DNA of 64,000 nt. Source: an uncultured Bryobacteraceae bacterium. Lineage in GTDB: Bacteria > Acidobacteriota > Terriglobia > Bryobacterales > Bryobacteraceae. Shown piece by piece: positions 9,900 through 18,744 of this stretch. The notes beneath the pieces are model-generated. The model worked only from the letters and a program-made list of their open reading frames with translations, searched no databases and was not told where the DNA came from. The stretch spans positions 248,001 to 312,000 of the forward strand of contig CALDSU010000004.1 in assembly GCA_937924525.1 (NCBI GenBank), read 5' to 3'. Numbering within the stretch: the stretch's first letter is position 1; the number at the start of each line of letters is the position of its first letter. The position numbers were made by a program, and so were the translations under genes.

Positions 9900-10220
9900 A
9901 TGATTCTTCGCGACCCCGCGGCGCGGGCGGTTTTCTCTGCGGACAAGATGGGCAAGGTTACGTTGGGCGCCGGTGAGCGGCTGTTCGTTGGACTGAATTG
10001 CTTCGAGCCTGGGCAAAGCCACCAGGCGCATGTGCACCCGGATCAGGATAAGTTATATGTGATTCTGGCGGGCGCGGGCGAGGCCGAAGTAGGCCAGGAA
10101 CGCGCTCGGGTCAGCGCGGGGGACGTGATTCTGGCCCCGGCGGGCGTGCCGCACGGCCTCGCCAATCGCGGCCCGGAACGGTTGACGGCGCTGGTGGTGT
10201 TTTCTCCTCCGCCGCGTTGA
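9900..10220 (+). CDS. Small single-domain cupin protein
   Basis: A 106-residue beta-barrel protein of the cupin_2 type. Metal ligands fit the family pattern: His-x-His in HVHPDQDK within motif 1, and the His of VPHGL in motif 2. The usual motif-1 Glu is not obvious. Such proteins bind metals or small ligands and can be isomerases, dioxygenases or sensors; nothing here decides between them. The start was chosen because the family's first strand begins there and a -10-like box sits just upstream. It is followed after 6 bases by an intact sulfatase, so the two may be co-transcribed. Confidence 0.85.
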   Translation: MILRDPAARAVFSADKMGKVTLGAGERLFVGLNCFEPGQSHQAHVHPDQDKLYVILAGAGEAEVGQERARVSAGDVILAPAGVPHGLANRGPERLTALVVFSPPPR

Positions 10221-10226
10221 TTTGCT

Positions 10227-11657
10227 ATGACTTCGCGGAGAGGCTTCCTGCAAACCCTGGGCGGCGCCGCCCTGGCGGGGTGCGGCAAGTCGAAGGGGCG
10301 GCCGCCGAACCTGATTCTGTTCGTCGCCGACGATCTCGGTTGGGCGGATCTGGGCTGCTACGGCAACCGGTTTCACGAGACTCCGCACCTTGACAGCCTG
10401 GCCGCGCGCGGCATGCGCTTCCAACAAGCCTATGCGGCGTCGCCGGTGTGCTCGCCGACCCGGGCCAGCATCATGACCGGCCGCCACCCGGCGCGCCTGC
10501 GCATCACCAACTGGCTGCCGGGACCGCACCAATTCCCGCACTCGAAGTTAATCCCTCCGGCGAACCTGCGGACGCACCTGCCGCTGGCGGCTACGACACT
10601 GGCGGAAATGCTGAAGAAATCCGGCTACGCCACCGCGCATGTAGGAAAGTGGCATCTGGGCGGCGAGGGCTTTCTCCCCGAGCAGCAGGGTTTCGATTTC
10701 AATGCGGGCGGCGGCGAGTGGGGCGCGCCCGCCAGTTACTTCTATCCGGCGTGGGGAGAGCGGCCCAAATTGGCCGCCCGGCCGGGCGATTACCTCAATG
10801 ACCGGTTGACCGAGGAAGCGCTGGGCTTTCTGGACCGCCGCGGACGGGAACCGTTCTTTTTGCACTTCGCCTTCTACGACGTGCACATTCCGTTGGAGGC
10901 CAGGGAGGAGCGGGCGCGTTATTTCGCCGCCAAACTGCGCCCGCAGGACCGTGCGCGGAACGCAACCTACGCCGCCATGCTGGCGGCCGTGGACGACAGC
11001 GTGGGCAAGGTCCGGGAGAAGTTGCGGGCGCTGGGCGTGGCCGAGCGCACCCTGATCGCGTTCACTTCGGACAACGGCGGCCTGCACGTGCCGGAATCGC
11101 GCTGCGCAATTGCTACCAGCAACGCCCCGCTGCGCGCCGGCAAGGGGCACTTGTACGAGGGCGGCATCCGGGTGCCGCTGCTGGTCGAGTGGCCGGGCGT
11201 GACCCGGGCGGGGTCGGTCTCGGACGTGCCGGTGATGAGCACGGATTTCTTCGCCACCTTCGGCGAGATTGTGGAGACCAGCGTGCGCATTCCGCGCGAC
11301 AGCGTGAGCCTGACGCCCCTGCTGCGGGGCGGCACATCTTTGCCGCGCCAAGAACTGTTCTGGCACTACCCGCACTACAGCAACCAGGGAGGCCGCCCTG
11401 CGGCGGCGGTGCGGCAGGGCCGCTTTAAACTGGTGCGCTTTTTCGAGGATCAGCGGAGCGAACTGTACGACTTGGCCGCCGACCCTGGCGAAGTGGTCAG
11501 CCTGGCGAACCAGAACCGCCCGCTCGCCTCACGCCTGCTGCTGCGGCTGAACGGCTGGATGGAAGAAGTCGGGGCGCCGCTGATGGAGCGGAACCCGGAC
11601 TATGATCCGCGGGTTCCGGTCGAGTTGCCTTGGCAGCGCAACTGCCCGGCCAGTTGA
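10227..11657 (+). CDS. Exported type I sulfatase (arylsulfatase A family)
   Basis: Hydrolyses sulfate esters, probably on carbohydrate. The 476-residue protein starts with a twin-arginine signal (TSRRGFLQTLGG) ending in LAGC, so it is likely a Tat-exported lipoprotein. The first metal ligands are in FVADDLGW. CSPTR holds Cys75, which becomes formylglycine. GKWHLG gives Lys141 and His143, and FTSDNGG supplies the later metal ligands. The maturase is not in the window. It is the intact relative of the broken sulfatase at 5479-6900. It ends one base before the convergent redoxin gene. Confidence 0.93.
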   Translation: MTSRRGFLQTLGGAALAGCGKSKGRPPNLILFVADDLGWADLGCYGNRFHETPHLDSLAARGMRFQQAYAASPVCSPTRASIMTGRHPARLRITNWLPGPHQFPHSKLIPPANLRTHLPLAATTLAEMLKKSGYATAHVGKWHLGGEGFLPEQQGFDFNAGGGEWGAPASYFYPAWGERPKLAARPGDYLNDRLTEEALGFLDRRGREPFFLHFAFYDVHIPLEAREERARYFAAKLRPQDRARNATYAAMLAAVDDSVGKVREKLRALGVAERTLIAFTSDNGGLHVPESRCAIATSNAPLRAGKGHLYEGGIRVPLLVEWPGVTRAGSVSDVPVMSTDFFATFGEIVETSVRIPRDSVSLTPLLRGGTSLPRQELFWHYPHYSNQGGRPAAAVRQGRFKLVRFFEDQRSELYDLAADPGEVVSLANQNRPLASRLLLRLNGWMEEVGAPLMERNPDYDPRVPVELPWQRNCPAS

Positions 11658-11658
11658 G

Positions 11659-12213
11659 CTAGTTGCGGAGCGGCAGCGGAGCGATGTAGCAACCGACCGC
11701 GGTCGTGCGCGCCACCGAAACGGGGCGCCCGGCGAGGATCTCGTCCAGGGCGAGGCGCAGGTCGCGGCGACGGGGCGCGGGACGCGTGCGCAGCCAGCCC
11801 GCGTGCCGGTCGTCGATGCGGCCCCGATAGAGCACGCTGCCTCCCGGTCCGACCACGGCCACCTCGGGCGTCCGGGTGACGCCGGTGCGGGCGACCCAGC
11901 GGTGCGCGCGGTCGTGCGCCGCGTCCAGTTGCTCGAGTCCGAAAGCGGCCTGATGCGACCTGCGGTCCTCCTCGCTCAGCAAGGAATCCGGGTAGAGCAG
12001 GACGCAAGCGACTCCCCGCGGACGGTATGCGGCGCAGATGCGGCGAATTTCCGGCGCGTACCGGTTGGAGATCGGACAATCGGGGGCCACGAAGAAAAGC
12101 ACCCGCGCCCGGACGCCCTCCAGGTTGAACCAGTCGGGTTCCGGGCCCTGGGCGCCGGCCGGGAAACCGCAGGCCAACGCCGCCACGGCCAAGCTCATCC
12201 GCACGTTCGCCAC
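11659..12213 (-). CDS. Exported redoxin / thioredoxin-like protein
   Basis: A 184-residue thioredoxin-fold protein of the AhpC/TSA-redoxin type, with a cleavable signal ([14 protein letters not shown]). The active-site stretch is [13 protein letters not shown], a CxxS form with a single Cys, common in acidobacterial and planctomycete redoxin-cytochrome proteins. A TTAVGCYI segment near the end is also typical of that group. No haem motif is present. The start is a GTG; a CATAAT hexamer on the minus strand ends 8 bases upstream. It is divergent from the microcompartment shell gene with 68 bases between starts. Confidence 0.8.
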   Translation of the reverse strand: MANVRMSLAVAALACGFPAGAQGPEPDWFNLEGVRARVLFFVAPDCPISNRYAPEIRRICAAYRPRGVACVLLYPDSLLSEEDRRSHQAAFGLEQLDAAHDRAHRWVARTGVTRTPEVAVVGPGGSVLYRGRIDDRHAGWLRTRPAPRRRDLRLALDEILAGRPVSVARTTAVGCYIAPLPLRN

Positions 12214-12221
12214 GCTCTTCC

Positions 12222-12227
12222 ATTATG
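12222..12227 (-). promoter_or_regulatory. Possible -10 box of the redoxin gene
   Basis: CATAAT on the minus strand, five of six to consensus, 8 bases from the GTG start. The gap (GGAAGAGC) contains a weak purine run, so leaderless and short-leader models are both possible. Confidence 0.35.
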
Positions 12228-12281
12228 GTTTGCCGCTGTCGCGAGCGGTGTGTTACGGTGAAAACTTACATGGAGGAATGG

Positions 12282-12575
12282 ATGGAGGCGTTAGGCCTGA
12301 TCGAGACCAAGGGACTGGTGGGCGCCATCGAAGCGGCGGACGCCATGGTGAAGACCGCGAACGTGGTGTTGCAGGGCAAGGAGTTCACGGGCGCCGGCTA
12401 CGTGTGCATCACCGTGCGCGGCGACGTGGGCGCGGTGAAGGCGGCCACCGACGCGGGCGCCGCCGCGGCGCGCCGGGTGGGGGAACTGGTGGCGGTTCAC
12501 GTGATTCCGCGCCCGCATGACGAAGTCGCTAAGGTGCTGCCCGGCGCGAACAAAGCCAAGGGCTCTCTCGGATAG
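12282..12575 (+). CDS. Bacterial microcompartment shell protein, BMC-H type
   Basis: A 97-residue hexamer-forming shell protein (Pf00936 fold). It begins [20 protein letters not shown], the classic first strand and helix, and contains the [13 protein letters not shown] helix and a VIPRPHDEV end. Upstream in-frame ATGs exist, but this one has GGAGG five bases before it and gives the normal length. It is followed after 32 bases by a microcompartment-type aldehyde dehydrogenase. No pentamer (BMC-P) or trimer (BMC-T) gene is in the window, so either the rest of the shell is elsewhere or this is a satellite locus. Confidence 0.95.
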   Translation: MEALGLIETKGLVGAIEAADAMVKTANVVLQGKEFTGAGYVCITVRGDVGAVKAATDAGAAAARRVGELVAVHVIPRPHDEVAKVLPGANKAKGSLG

Positions 12576-12607
12576 GCCGGGCTGCGCGCCTGCCCGTTCG
12601 GTGACTC

Positions 12608-14455
12608 ATGCTGCAAGATAAAGACCTCCTTTCCATTCAAGAGGTCCGCACCAAAGTCGAAAAAGCCCACGCGGCCGCTCAGAAATACCGGCACTTCACC
12701 CAGGAGCAGGTAGACCAGATCGTGGAGCGGATGGCGGCGGCCGCCCGGGCGCAGGCGCGGCGGCTGGCGGAACTGGCGGTGCAGGAAACCGGCTACGGCA
12801 ACGTGCCCGACAAGATCGCCAAGAATTTGCTGAACGCGGACATCTTGCCGCGGCGGATGCGTGGCATGAAGACCATCGGCCTGCTGCGGGAACTGCCCGA
12901 CGAAAAAGTGATTGAAGTGGGCGTGCCGATGGGAGTGGTGGCTGCCATTCTGCCCACCACCAACCCGACCTCCACCGCCATTTTCAAGACGCTGATCTCG
13001 CTGAAGGCGGGCAACGCCATCGTCCTCAGCCCGCATCCCAACGCGAAAGAGTCCACCTGCGAGACGGCGGGTATCCTGTACCAGGCGGCGCTGGAGGCGG
13101 GCGCGCCGGAAGATATTATTCAGTGCATTCTGACGCCCACCAGTGAAGCCACCCACGCGCTGATGCATCACGAACGCGTGGGCGTCATTCTGGCCACCGG
13201 CGGTTCGGCCATGGTAACCGCGGCGTACTCGAGCGGCACGCCCGCGCTGGGCGTCGGGCCGGGGAACGTACCGGTCCTGTTCGAACGCAGCGCCGACGTG
13301 GTGGACGCGGTGCGCAAGGTGGTGGCCGGCAAGTCGTTCGACTATGGCACGGTGTGCTCGAGCGAGCAGGCGATCGTAGCCGAGGAGGTGCTGCGCGACC
13401 AGGTGATTCTCCAACTGAAAGCGGAGAAGGCGTATTTCTGCAACGAGGCGGAAAAGGACGCGCTGCGCCGGATTCTGCTGACGCCGCGTTGGACTGTGAA
13501 TCCGCAGTGCGTCGGGCAGTCGCCCACGCGCATCGCCGAACTGGCGGGATTCCGGGTGCCGGACGACACTCGGATCCTGGTGGCGGAGATCGCGCAGGTG
13601 GGCAAGAGCGAGCCGTTGTCGGCGGAAAAACTTTCGCCGGTGCTGGCGCTCTATTTTGTGAAGGACTTTGCCGAAGGCCTGGCGCGGTGCGAGTCGCTGC
13701 TGCGGTTCGGCGGGCTGGGCCATACCTGCGTGATCTACTCGAAGGACGACGCGAAGATCCGCGAGTTCGGGATGCGCATGCCGGCGTTCCGGGTGCTGGT
13801 GAACACGCCCGCGCCGCAGGGTTCCACCGGCATCACGACCAACGTGTTCCCCTCGATGACGCTCGGCTGCGGCGCGCTGAGCGGCAACAGCACCAGCGAC
13901 AACGTGGGCCCGCAGCACCTGTTCAACATTAAGCGCATTGCGTACGCGGTGCGCTCCGCCGAGGAGGCGTTTGAATACAAACCGGAGCAGGCGGCGGCCC
14001 CGGCGGCGCCCGACCGGGCCGCCGTGGCGGCGGCGGTGGACCGGTTCCTGGCGCAACGCGGCCTTTCCTTGAGCGCTGAACCGGCGCCGGCGGCGGCCAT
14101 GGCCACCGCCGCGCCCACGCCGGCAACCAGTGCGGCGGTCGGAACCGTCGCGGCGCAGGTGGTGGACCGGTTCCTCGCGGCACGCCAGGGCGCGCCGCCG
14201 CCCGCGCCCGCCGCCCCCACCTGCGGCTGCGAGTTGAAATTCGCTTCTCCGGCGCCTGCCGTGTCCGCCGCCGAGCCGCCGGCCGCAATTCCCGCGCCGC
14301 CGCCGCCGGCCATCGTGGATTTTGTCTGTGAGGACGATGTCCGGCGCGCGCTGGCCGGCGGACGGAAAATTTTCATCGGCCCCCGGACAATCGTCACGCC
14401 CAGCGCTCGCGACCTGGCAAATCAGCACGACGTGCTGGTGGCCGCCCAGAGATAA
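12608..14455 (+). CDS. Microcompartment-type CoA-acylating aldehyde dehydrogenase with long tail
   Basis: Oxidises an aldehyde to acyl-CoA, as PduP/EutE do inside metabolosomes. Residues 1-455 are the ALDH domain, with LPTTNPTST and catalytic Cys250 in YGTVCSSEQ. The protein is 615 residues, about 150 longer than PduP. The extra part is an Ala/Pro-rich linker holding two similar amphipathic helices, about 468-484 and 511-526, both ending VDRFLA.R. It then ends in a small domain (about 569-612, with [14 protein letters not shown]). The helices resemble encapsulation peptides that tether enzymes to the shell, but here they are internal. The end domain is not recognised. Confidence 0.9.
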   Translation: MLQDKDLLSIQEVRTKVEKAHAAAQKYRHFTQEQVDQIVERMAAAARAQARRLAELAVQETGYGNVPDKIAKNLLNADILPRRMRGMKTIGLLRELPDEKVIEVGVPMGVVAAILPTTNPTSTAIFKTLISLKAGNAIVLSPHPNAKESTCETAGILYQAALEAGAPEDIIQCILTPTSEATHALMHHERVGVILATGGSAMVTAAYSSGTPALGVGPGNVPVLFERSADVVDAVRKVVAGKSFDYGTVCSSEQAIVAEEVLRDQVILQLKAEKAYFCNEAEKDALRRILLTPRWTVNPQCVGQSPTRIAELAGFRVPDDTRILVAEIAQVGKSEPLSAEKLSPVLALYFVKDFAEGLARCESLLRFGGLGHTCVIYSKDDAKIREFGMRMPAFRVLVNTPAPQGSTGITTNVFPSMTLGCGALSGNSTSDNVGPQHLFNIKRIAYAVRSAEEAFEYKPEQAAAPAAPDRAAVAAAVDRFLAQRGLSLSAEPAPAAAMATAAPTPATSAAVGTVAAQVVDRFLAARQGAPPPAPAAPTCGCELKFASPAPAVSAAEPPAAIPAPPPPAIVDFVCEDDVRRALAGGRKIFIGPRTIVTPSARDLANQHDVLVAAQR

Positions 14456-14458
14456 CCC

Positions 14459-14962
14459 GTGGATCTTAATCTTGACAGCTTGAAACAGGAAATCCTTGAC
14501 CAGCTTGCGGCCGAGGAGTTCACGGTCTTTCGCGCCAAACCGGGCGGCAGCGAGGATGTGCCGGTCCTGATGTGGGACGTCGAACGCCATCCGGAGTTTC
14601 AGGGATTTCTCAACGCGGCCAAATCGGTCAACTCACGCCTGATCTGCTTCGCGACGCGGGATTTCACCATGGAGCAGATCGAGGAAGCCCAATACCTGCT
14701 GGAATCCAGCGCCCTGGCGCGCGACGAAGTGCGCTCCATCGCCAAGGGGCTGGAAGAACTCAAGGTATTCACCGGGTTGACTGCCTCCGTGGAGTTGAGT
14801 TTCCACTACCAGGGATTGATGTACGTCTTCGAGGCGATCGCCGACTGGTATGAGACCTACCTCAACCTCACCGACGCCATCGAGTCCTCAGACTACCTGG
14901 GAGGGGAAGACGACGAAGAGGACGAAGAGGGACCGCTCGGCGGCTATTACTCGAAGAACTGA
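14459..14962 (+). CDS. Conserved small acidic protein, function unknown
   Basis: A 167-residue soluble protein with no signal or membrane segment. It starts at a GTG 3 bases after the ALDH stop and is probably translated with it. The body reads as a mixed alpha/beta domain with aromatic-rich helices near residues 115-140 (FHYQGLMYVFEAIADWYETY). It ends in a very acidic stretch (GGEDDEEDEE) before GGYYSKN. I do not recognise the family. The tight link to the shell-associated ALDH suggests a microcompartment accessory role, but the next gene, recJ, is housekeeping, so a chance neighbour is possible. Confidence 0.75.
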   Translation: MDLNLDSLKQEILDQLAAEEFTVFRAKPGGSEDVPVLMWDVERHPEFQGFLNAAKSVNSRLICFATRDFTMEQIEEAQYLLESSALARDEVRSIAKGLEELKVFTGLTASVELSFHYQGLMYVFEAIADWYETYLNLTDAIESSDYLGGEDDEEDEEGPLGGYYSKN

Positions 14963-14988
14963 GTTCGGATTTCCCGGAGCGCCGTGAA

Positions 14989-16743
14989 GTGAGATATTTG
15001 CGCCAGCCAGGCGCGGGCGCGGCCCGCTGGAAGTTTGCGCCGATTCCCCCCGGGGCGGCGGAGCGGCTGGGCGCGGTGCTGGGCGTCGCCCCGGTGACCG
15101 CCCGTTTGCTTGCCGGACGCGACTTACGGGAGGCGGCGGAGGCAGCGCGCTTTCTGGACCCATCCCTGGACGACTTGCACGACCCGTTCCTGATGCGCGG
15201 CATGCGCCCCGCGGTGGACCGCATTCTCGGCGCCATCGCACGGCGGGAACGCATCCTGATCTACGGCGATTACGACGTCGATGGGACCACGTCGATCGTC
15301 ATTCTGAGCAAGGCGATCGAATTGGCGGGCGGGCGGGCGGAGTTTTACGTGCCCCACCGGCTGCGCGACGGCTACGGGATGCGCGGCGAGGTGATCGAGC
15401 AGGCGGCGCGGGACGGCGTCAAGCTGGTGGTGAGCGTAGACACCGGCATCCGCGCGGCGGAGGCGGTGGCGCGCGGCCGGGATGCGGGCGTGGACATCAT
15501 CGTGACCGACCATCACCTGCCGGAAGCCGAGTTGCCGCCCGCGCTGGCGGTGCTCAACCCCAATCAGCCCGGCTGCGCGTACCCGGAAAAGAACCTGTGC
15601 GGCGTGGGGGTGGTGTTCAAACTGGCGCAGGCGCTGCTCGAGTCGCTGGGCTGGCCGCCGGCGCGCCTGCGGCGCGTGCTGGCGTCGTTTCTCAAGCTGG
15701 TGGCGATCGGGACGGTGGCCGATGTGGTGCCGCTGACCGGCGAAAACCGCATCATCGTCAAACACGGCCTGGCGGGGCTGCAAAGCGTCAACAATCCCGG
15801 TCTGCGGGAGTTGCTGCGCGTGGCCAGCTTGGCCGAGGGCGTCCCGCCCACGGCGGAGCAGGTGGCGTTCCGGGTGGCGCCCCGCATCAACGCCGCCGGG
15901 CGCATGGCAACGGCCGACGACGTGATCGAGCTGTTCACCACCGCCGGGGAGGCCCGGGCGCGGGAGATCGCCGAGCTGCTGCACGGGCTCAACGCCGACC
16001 GGCGGCAGACGGAAACGGAGATCGTCCGGGAGATTCTCGCCGAATGCGAGAAGACGCCGGTCACCACGGAGCAGGCCGCGCTGGTGTTCGCGGGCGAAGG
16101 CTGGCATCGCGGAGTGCTGGGCATTGTCGCCTCGCGCCTGGTGGAACGGTTCTGCCGCCCGGTGTTGGTGCTCGGGATCGAGGACGGGCTGGCGCAGGGC
16201 TCGGGCCGCAGCGTCGAGCAGTTTCACCTGTTGGAAGCCCTGGAAGCGGTTCGCGACCTCTTCGTGAAGTTCGGCGGCCACCAGCACGCCGCGGGCGTGA
16301 CGTTGGAGTCGGCGCGCGTCGGCGAGTTGCGGAACCGGCTGAACGCTTACGCTGCCGCACGGCTCACGCCCGACGACTTCGTGCCCGTGCTCGACATCGA
16401 CACGCACGCGGGCCTGGCGGAGTTGAGCTCGGAGACCATCGAGGAGGTCATGCGGCTGGCGCCGTTCGGCCATGGCAACGATGCTCCCGTGCTGGTCTGC
16501 CGCGGCGTGGAGGTAGCCACGGCCCCGTCCATCGTCAAGGAAAAGCATCTTCGGCTGCCGCTGCGGCAGGATGGCCGCCTGCTGTGGATGAACGCCTGGA
16601 ATGCCGTTGAGCATGCCGGCGCGTTCCCGCCCGGCCAGCGGCTCGATGTCGTGTTCCGGCTGGACGAGGACCCCTATTCGCGCTCCCGCGGCTTCCCGGG
16701 CTGGTCGCTGACGGTGGTGGACTGGCGGCCGGCGAGCAGCTAG
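14989..16743 (+). CDS. recJ: Single-stranded-DNA-specific exonuclease RecJ
   Basis: 5'-3' exonuclease of the DHH superfamily acting in recombination and mismatch repair. The 584-residue protein is the usual length. Motifs appear in order: DYDVDGTTS (metal site), VSVDTGI, VTDHHLPEAE (the DHH), APRINAAGRM, then the DHHA1 domain with GWHRGVLGIVASRL and FGGHQHAAG, and an OB-like end. The start is a GTG giving MRYLRQPG. It follows the small acidic protein by 26 bases. Confidence 0.95.
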   Translation: MRYLRQPGAGAARWKFAPIPPGAAERLGAVLGVAPVTARLLAGRDLREAAEAARFLDPSLDDLHDPFLMRGMRPAVDRILGAIARRERILIYGDYDVDGTTSIVILSKAIELAGGRAEFYVPHRLRDGYGMRGEVIEQAARDGVKLVVSVDTGIRAAEAVARGRDAGVDIIVTDHHLPEAELPPALAVLNPNQPGCAYPEKNLCGVGVVFKLAQALLESLGWPPARLRRVLASFLKLVAIGTVADVVPLTGENRIIVKHGLAGLQSVNNPGLRELLRVASLAEGVPPTAEQVAFRVAPRINAAGRMATADDVIELFTTAGEARAREIAELLHGLNADRRQTETEIVREILAECEKTPVTTEQAALVFAGEGWHRGVLGIVASRLVERFCRPVLVLGIEDGLAQGSGRSVEQFHLLEALEAVRDLFVKFGGHQHAAGVTLESARVGELRNRLNAYAAARLTPDDFVPVLDIDTHAGLAELSSETIEEVMRLAPFGHGNDAPVLVCRGVEVATAPSIVKEKHLRLPLRQDGRLLWMNAWNAVEHAGAFPPGQRLDVVFRLDEDPYSRSRGFPGWSLTVVDWRPASS

Positions 16744-16761
16744 CGGCTAGCGCGCCCGCCA

Positions 16762-18705
16762 TCATTCCACCTCGACGATCAGGTCGAACCACTCGCCATA
16801 GCGCTTGCCGTCCAGGGTGACATCGAATGCCACGATGGCCACGCCCGCGGAGGCCGACTCCGGCGCGCGCAGCCGCACCGGGAAACCCTTACGCCCGGCC
16901 GCTTCCAGCGCTCCTTCGACTGCCGCCGGGGTCGCGCTCCATCCCTCCGGCGCATGCACGGCGATGCGGTGCGTCTGCTGGGCCGGGCGGAAATTGCGGA
17001 CGTGCAGAGTGACGTTCGCCTCCTGGCCGCGGCGCAGCTTGAGGCGGTACGGCTCGGCGCGTACCCAGTAGGGGTCAAACCAGTAACGGTAATCGGGATC
17101 GCTGCTCAGGTCGGCGAACGCGGCCCGCAGGTCGTAAGCCCAACTCCGGTAGCGTTCGATCAGGCCGGCGGGCTGATCCATCACGTAGGAGTGGCCCCCC
17201 AGAATCAGATCAGGCTGGATGCGGCGCAAGTACTCGGCGCCGTAAATGTAACCTTCCTCGAGGATGCCGCTGTTGCGAGCGACGACGGCCTCGTGCCCGC
17301 TCTGCGCCGGGTCGAGCGGATCGCCAAAGAGGTTGTCGCCGGTGAAGACCACCTGGCGGCCGTCGATGTGGCCGCGCAGCGCTAGGGCGAACTCGGTCTG
17401 GCCCGGCATCCAGTCGACGGTCAGCGCGTAGCCTTCCCACGTGAACGCCTCCCCATCGCGGAACACGCGGTCGATTTTCAGCGCGGCGGGAGCGCGCGGG
17501 TAGGCGGGAAGGGCGGCGGCGTAGTCGTAGCGCTCCGGATGCTCGACCGGCCCCACCATGCGGTCGAGGGCCCAGACCTGCGCGCCCCATTTGGCGCGCA
17601 GGTGCTCGGCTTCCAGCATGTGGTCGCCGTGCATGTGGGTGATCACGCAGGCGTCGATCTGCTTCAGGCCCACTTGGCGCTGCATGCGCTCGATCGCCTG
17701 GTCGAGAAAGCCGTGGTCGAGCAGGCCGCAATCGATGGCGAGCGCGCGGCCGCTCGGGGCCAGCAGCAGGTAGAAATTGGGATAGAAGTTTGGGCCCTTG
17801 AATTTGTACAGGTGGGGCGAGACCTGCCAGACGTGGGGGATCGCGGTGGGACGCGAGACGCGGTCCTGCATGGCGCCGGAAAACCGGAAGACCGGATAGC
17901 CGCGCACGTACAGTTTTTCGAGCGCCTCCAGTTTGCGCCGGAAGGCGGCCAGTTGGGAGGCCGGATTTGCGATGGGAGGACCGTGGGAGGGAAACAACCA
18001 GCGCGGGCCGTAACGTTCCAGCAGCGCCGCCGATTCGTGCAGCGCGTAAATGCCGGCGGCGAATCCGTAGTCCCACTCCGTGTCGAACCAGTTGTGCATC
18101 CGTGCGCCCTCCAGCATCACGTCGCCGGAGAAGGCGAGCCACGCGCCGGCATGAGGCAGCAGGTACGACAGCGAGCCGGGGCTGTTGCCCTTGGTTTCGA
18201 CGACGTGCAAGGAGAAGCCGCGCCAGGTGAAGTCGTCCATGCGCCCGAAAGCGCGGTCGACGGGGATGGGCTCCACGCCGGGCCGGACGTAACTGGCGCC
18301 GTGCACGGCGAAATGATCGCTCAGCGCGGGCTTGACTTTGCGGAAGCGGGACGGGCTTTCGAACAACTCGCGCTCGGCCAGGGGAGCGCCGATGCGCGCG
18401 CCGGAGCCCCGCAGACGGCGGTAACCTTGGGTCTGCTCGCGGTGGTGGTGCGTGAACAGCACCCACTCCACCTGCCGGACCCCGAGCGAGGGAAGGTGAT
18501 CCAGCACGCTTCCGTCGCCGAGGTCGACGAGCAGGGCGCGGTCGCCGTCGCGCAACACGTAGACATTGGCCGTGTCGGACCAGAGGTGAAGGTCGGCTTC
18601 GCCGCTGGGCGTCAGGGTGAGCAGTTTGCGGAAGCCGGGGTGCGGCGTCTGGCCGGCCAGGGGCAACGCCAGGACGAAAAGCAAGAGGGAGCGGACACGG
18701 TGCAT
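16762..18705 (-). CDS. Exported protein with two metallo-beta-lactamase domains
   Basis: A 647-residue secreted protein with signal HRVRSLLLFVLALPLAG. Residues about 25-290 form a first MBL domain whose metal motif is THHHREQ, missing the canonical Asp-His of HxHxDH. Residues about 310-540 form a second MBL domain with an intact THMHGDH. The end is a beta-sandwich-like region. This suggests one working hydrolase site plus one degenerate or substrate-binding domain. The start chosen has AGGAA upstream; an earlier ATG lacks a ribosome site. It is convergent to recJ and downstream of a secreted S15-type hydrolase. Confidence 0.85.
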   Translation of the reverse strand: MHRVRSLLLFVLALPLAGQTPHPGFRKLLTLTPSGEADLHLWSDTANVYVLRDGDRALLVDLGDGSVLDHLPSLGVRQVEWVLFTHHHREQTQGYRRLRGSGARIGAPLAERELFESPSRFRKVKPALSDHFAVHGASYVRPGVEPIPVDRAFGRMDDFTWRGFSLHVVETKGNSPGSLSYLLPHAGAWLAFSGDVMLEGARMHNWFDTEWDYGFAAGIYALHESAALLERYGPRWLFPSHGPPIANPASQLAAFRRKLEALEKLYVRGYPVFRFSGAMQDRVSRPTAIPHVWQVSPHLYKFKGPNFYPNFYLLLAPSGRALAIDCGLLDHGFLDQAIERMQRQVGLKQIDACVITHMHGDHMLEAEHLRAKWGAQVWALDRMVGPVEHPERYDYAAALPAYPRAPAALKIDRVFRDGEAFTWEGYALTVDWMPGQTEFALALRGHIDGRQVVFTGDNLFGDPLDPAQSGHEAVVARNSGILEEGYIYGAEYLRRIQPDLILGGHSYVMDQPAGLIERYRSWAYDLRAAFADLSSDPDYRYWFDPYWVRAEPYRLKLRRGQEANVTLHVRNFRPAQQTHRIAVHAPEGWSATPAAVEGALEAAGRKGFPVRLRAPESASAGVAIVAFDVTLDGKRYGEWFDLIVEVE

Positions 18706-18744
18706 GCCGGTTCCTATTTTGCTCCACCGCATCCGCCGGCGCGA

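Noticed and set aside
12497-14590. A 697-codon minus-strand frame opposite the aldehyde dehydrogenase
   Set aside because: The plus-strand dehydrogenase has a full ALDH domain with its catalytic Cys; the antisense protein is His/Arg-rich without any motif.
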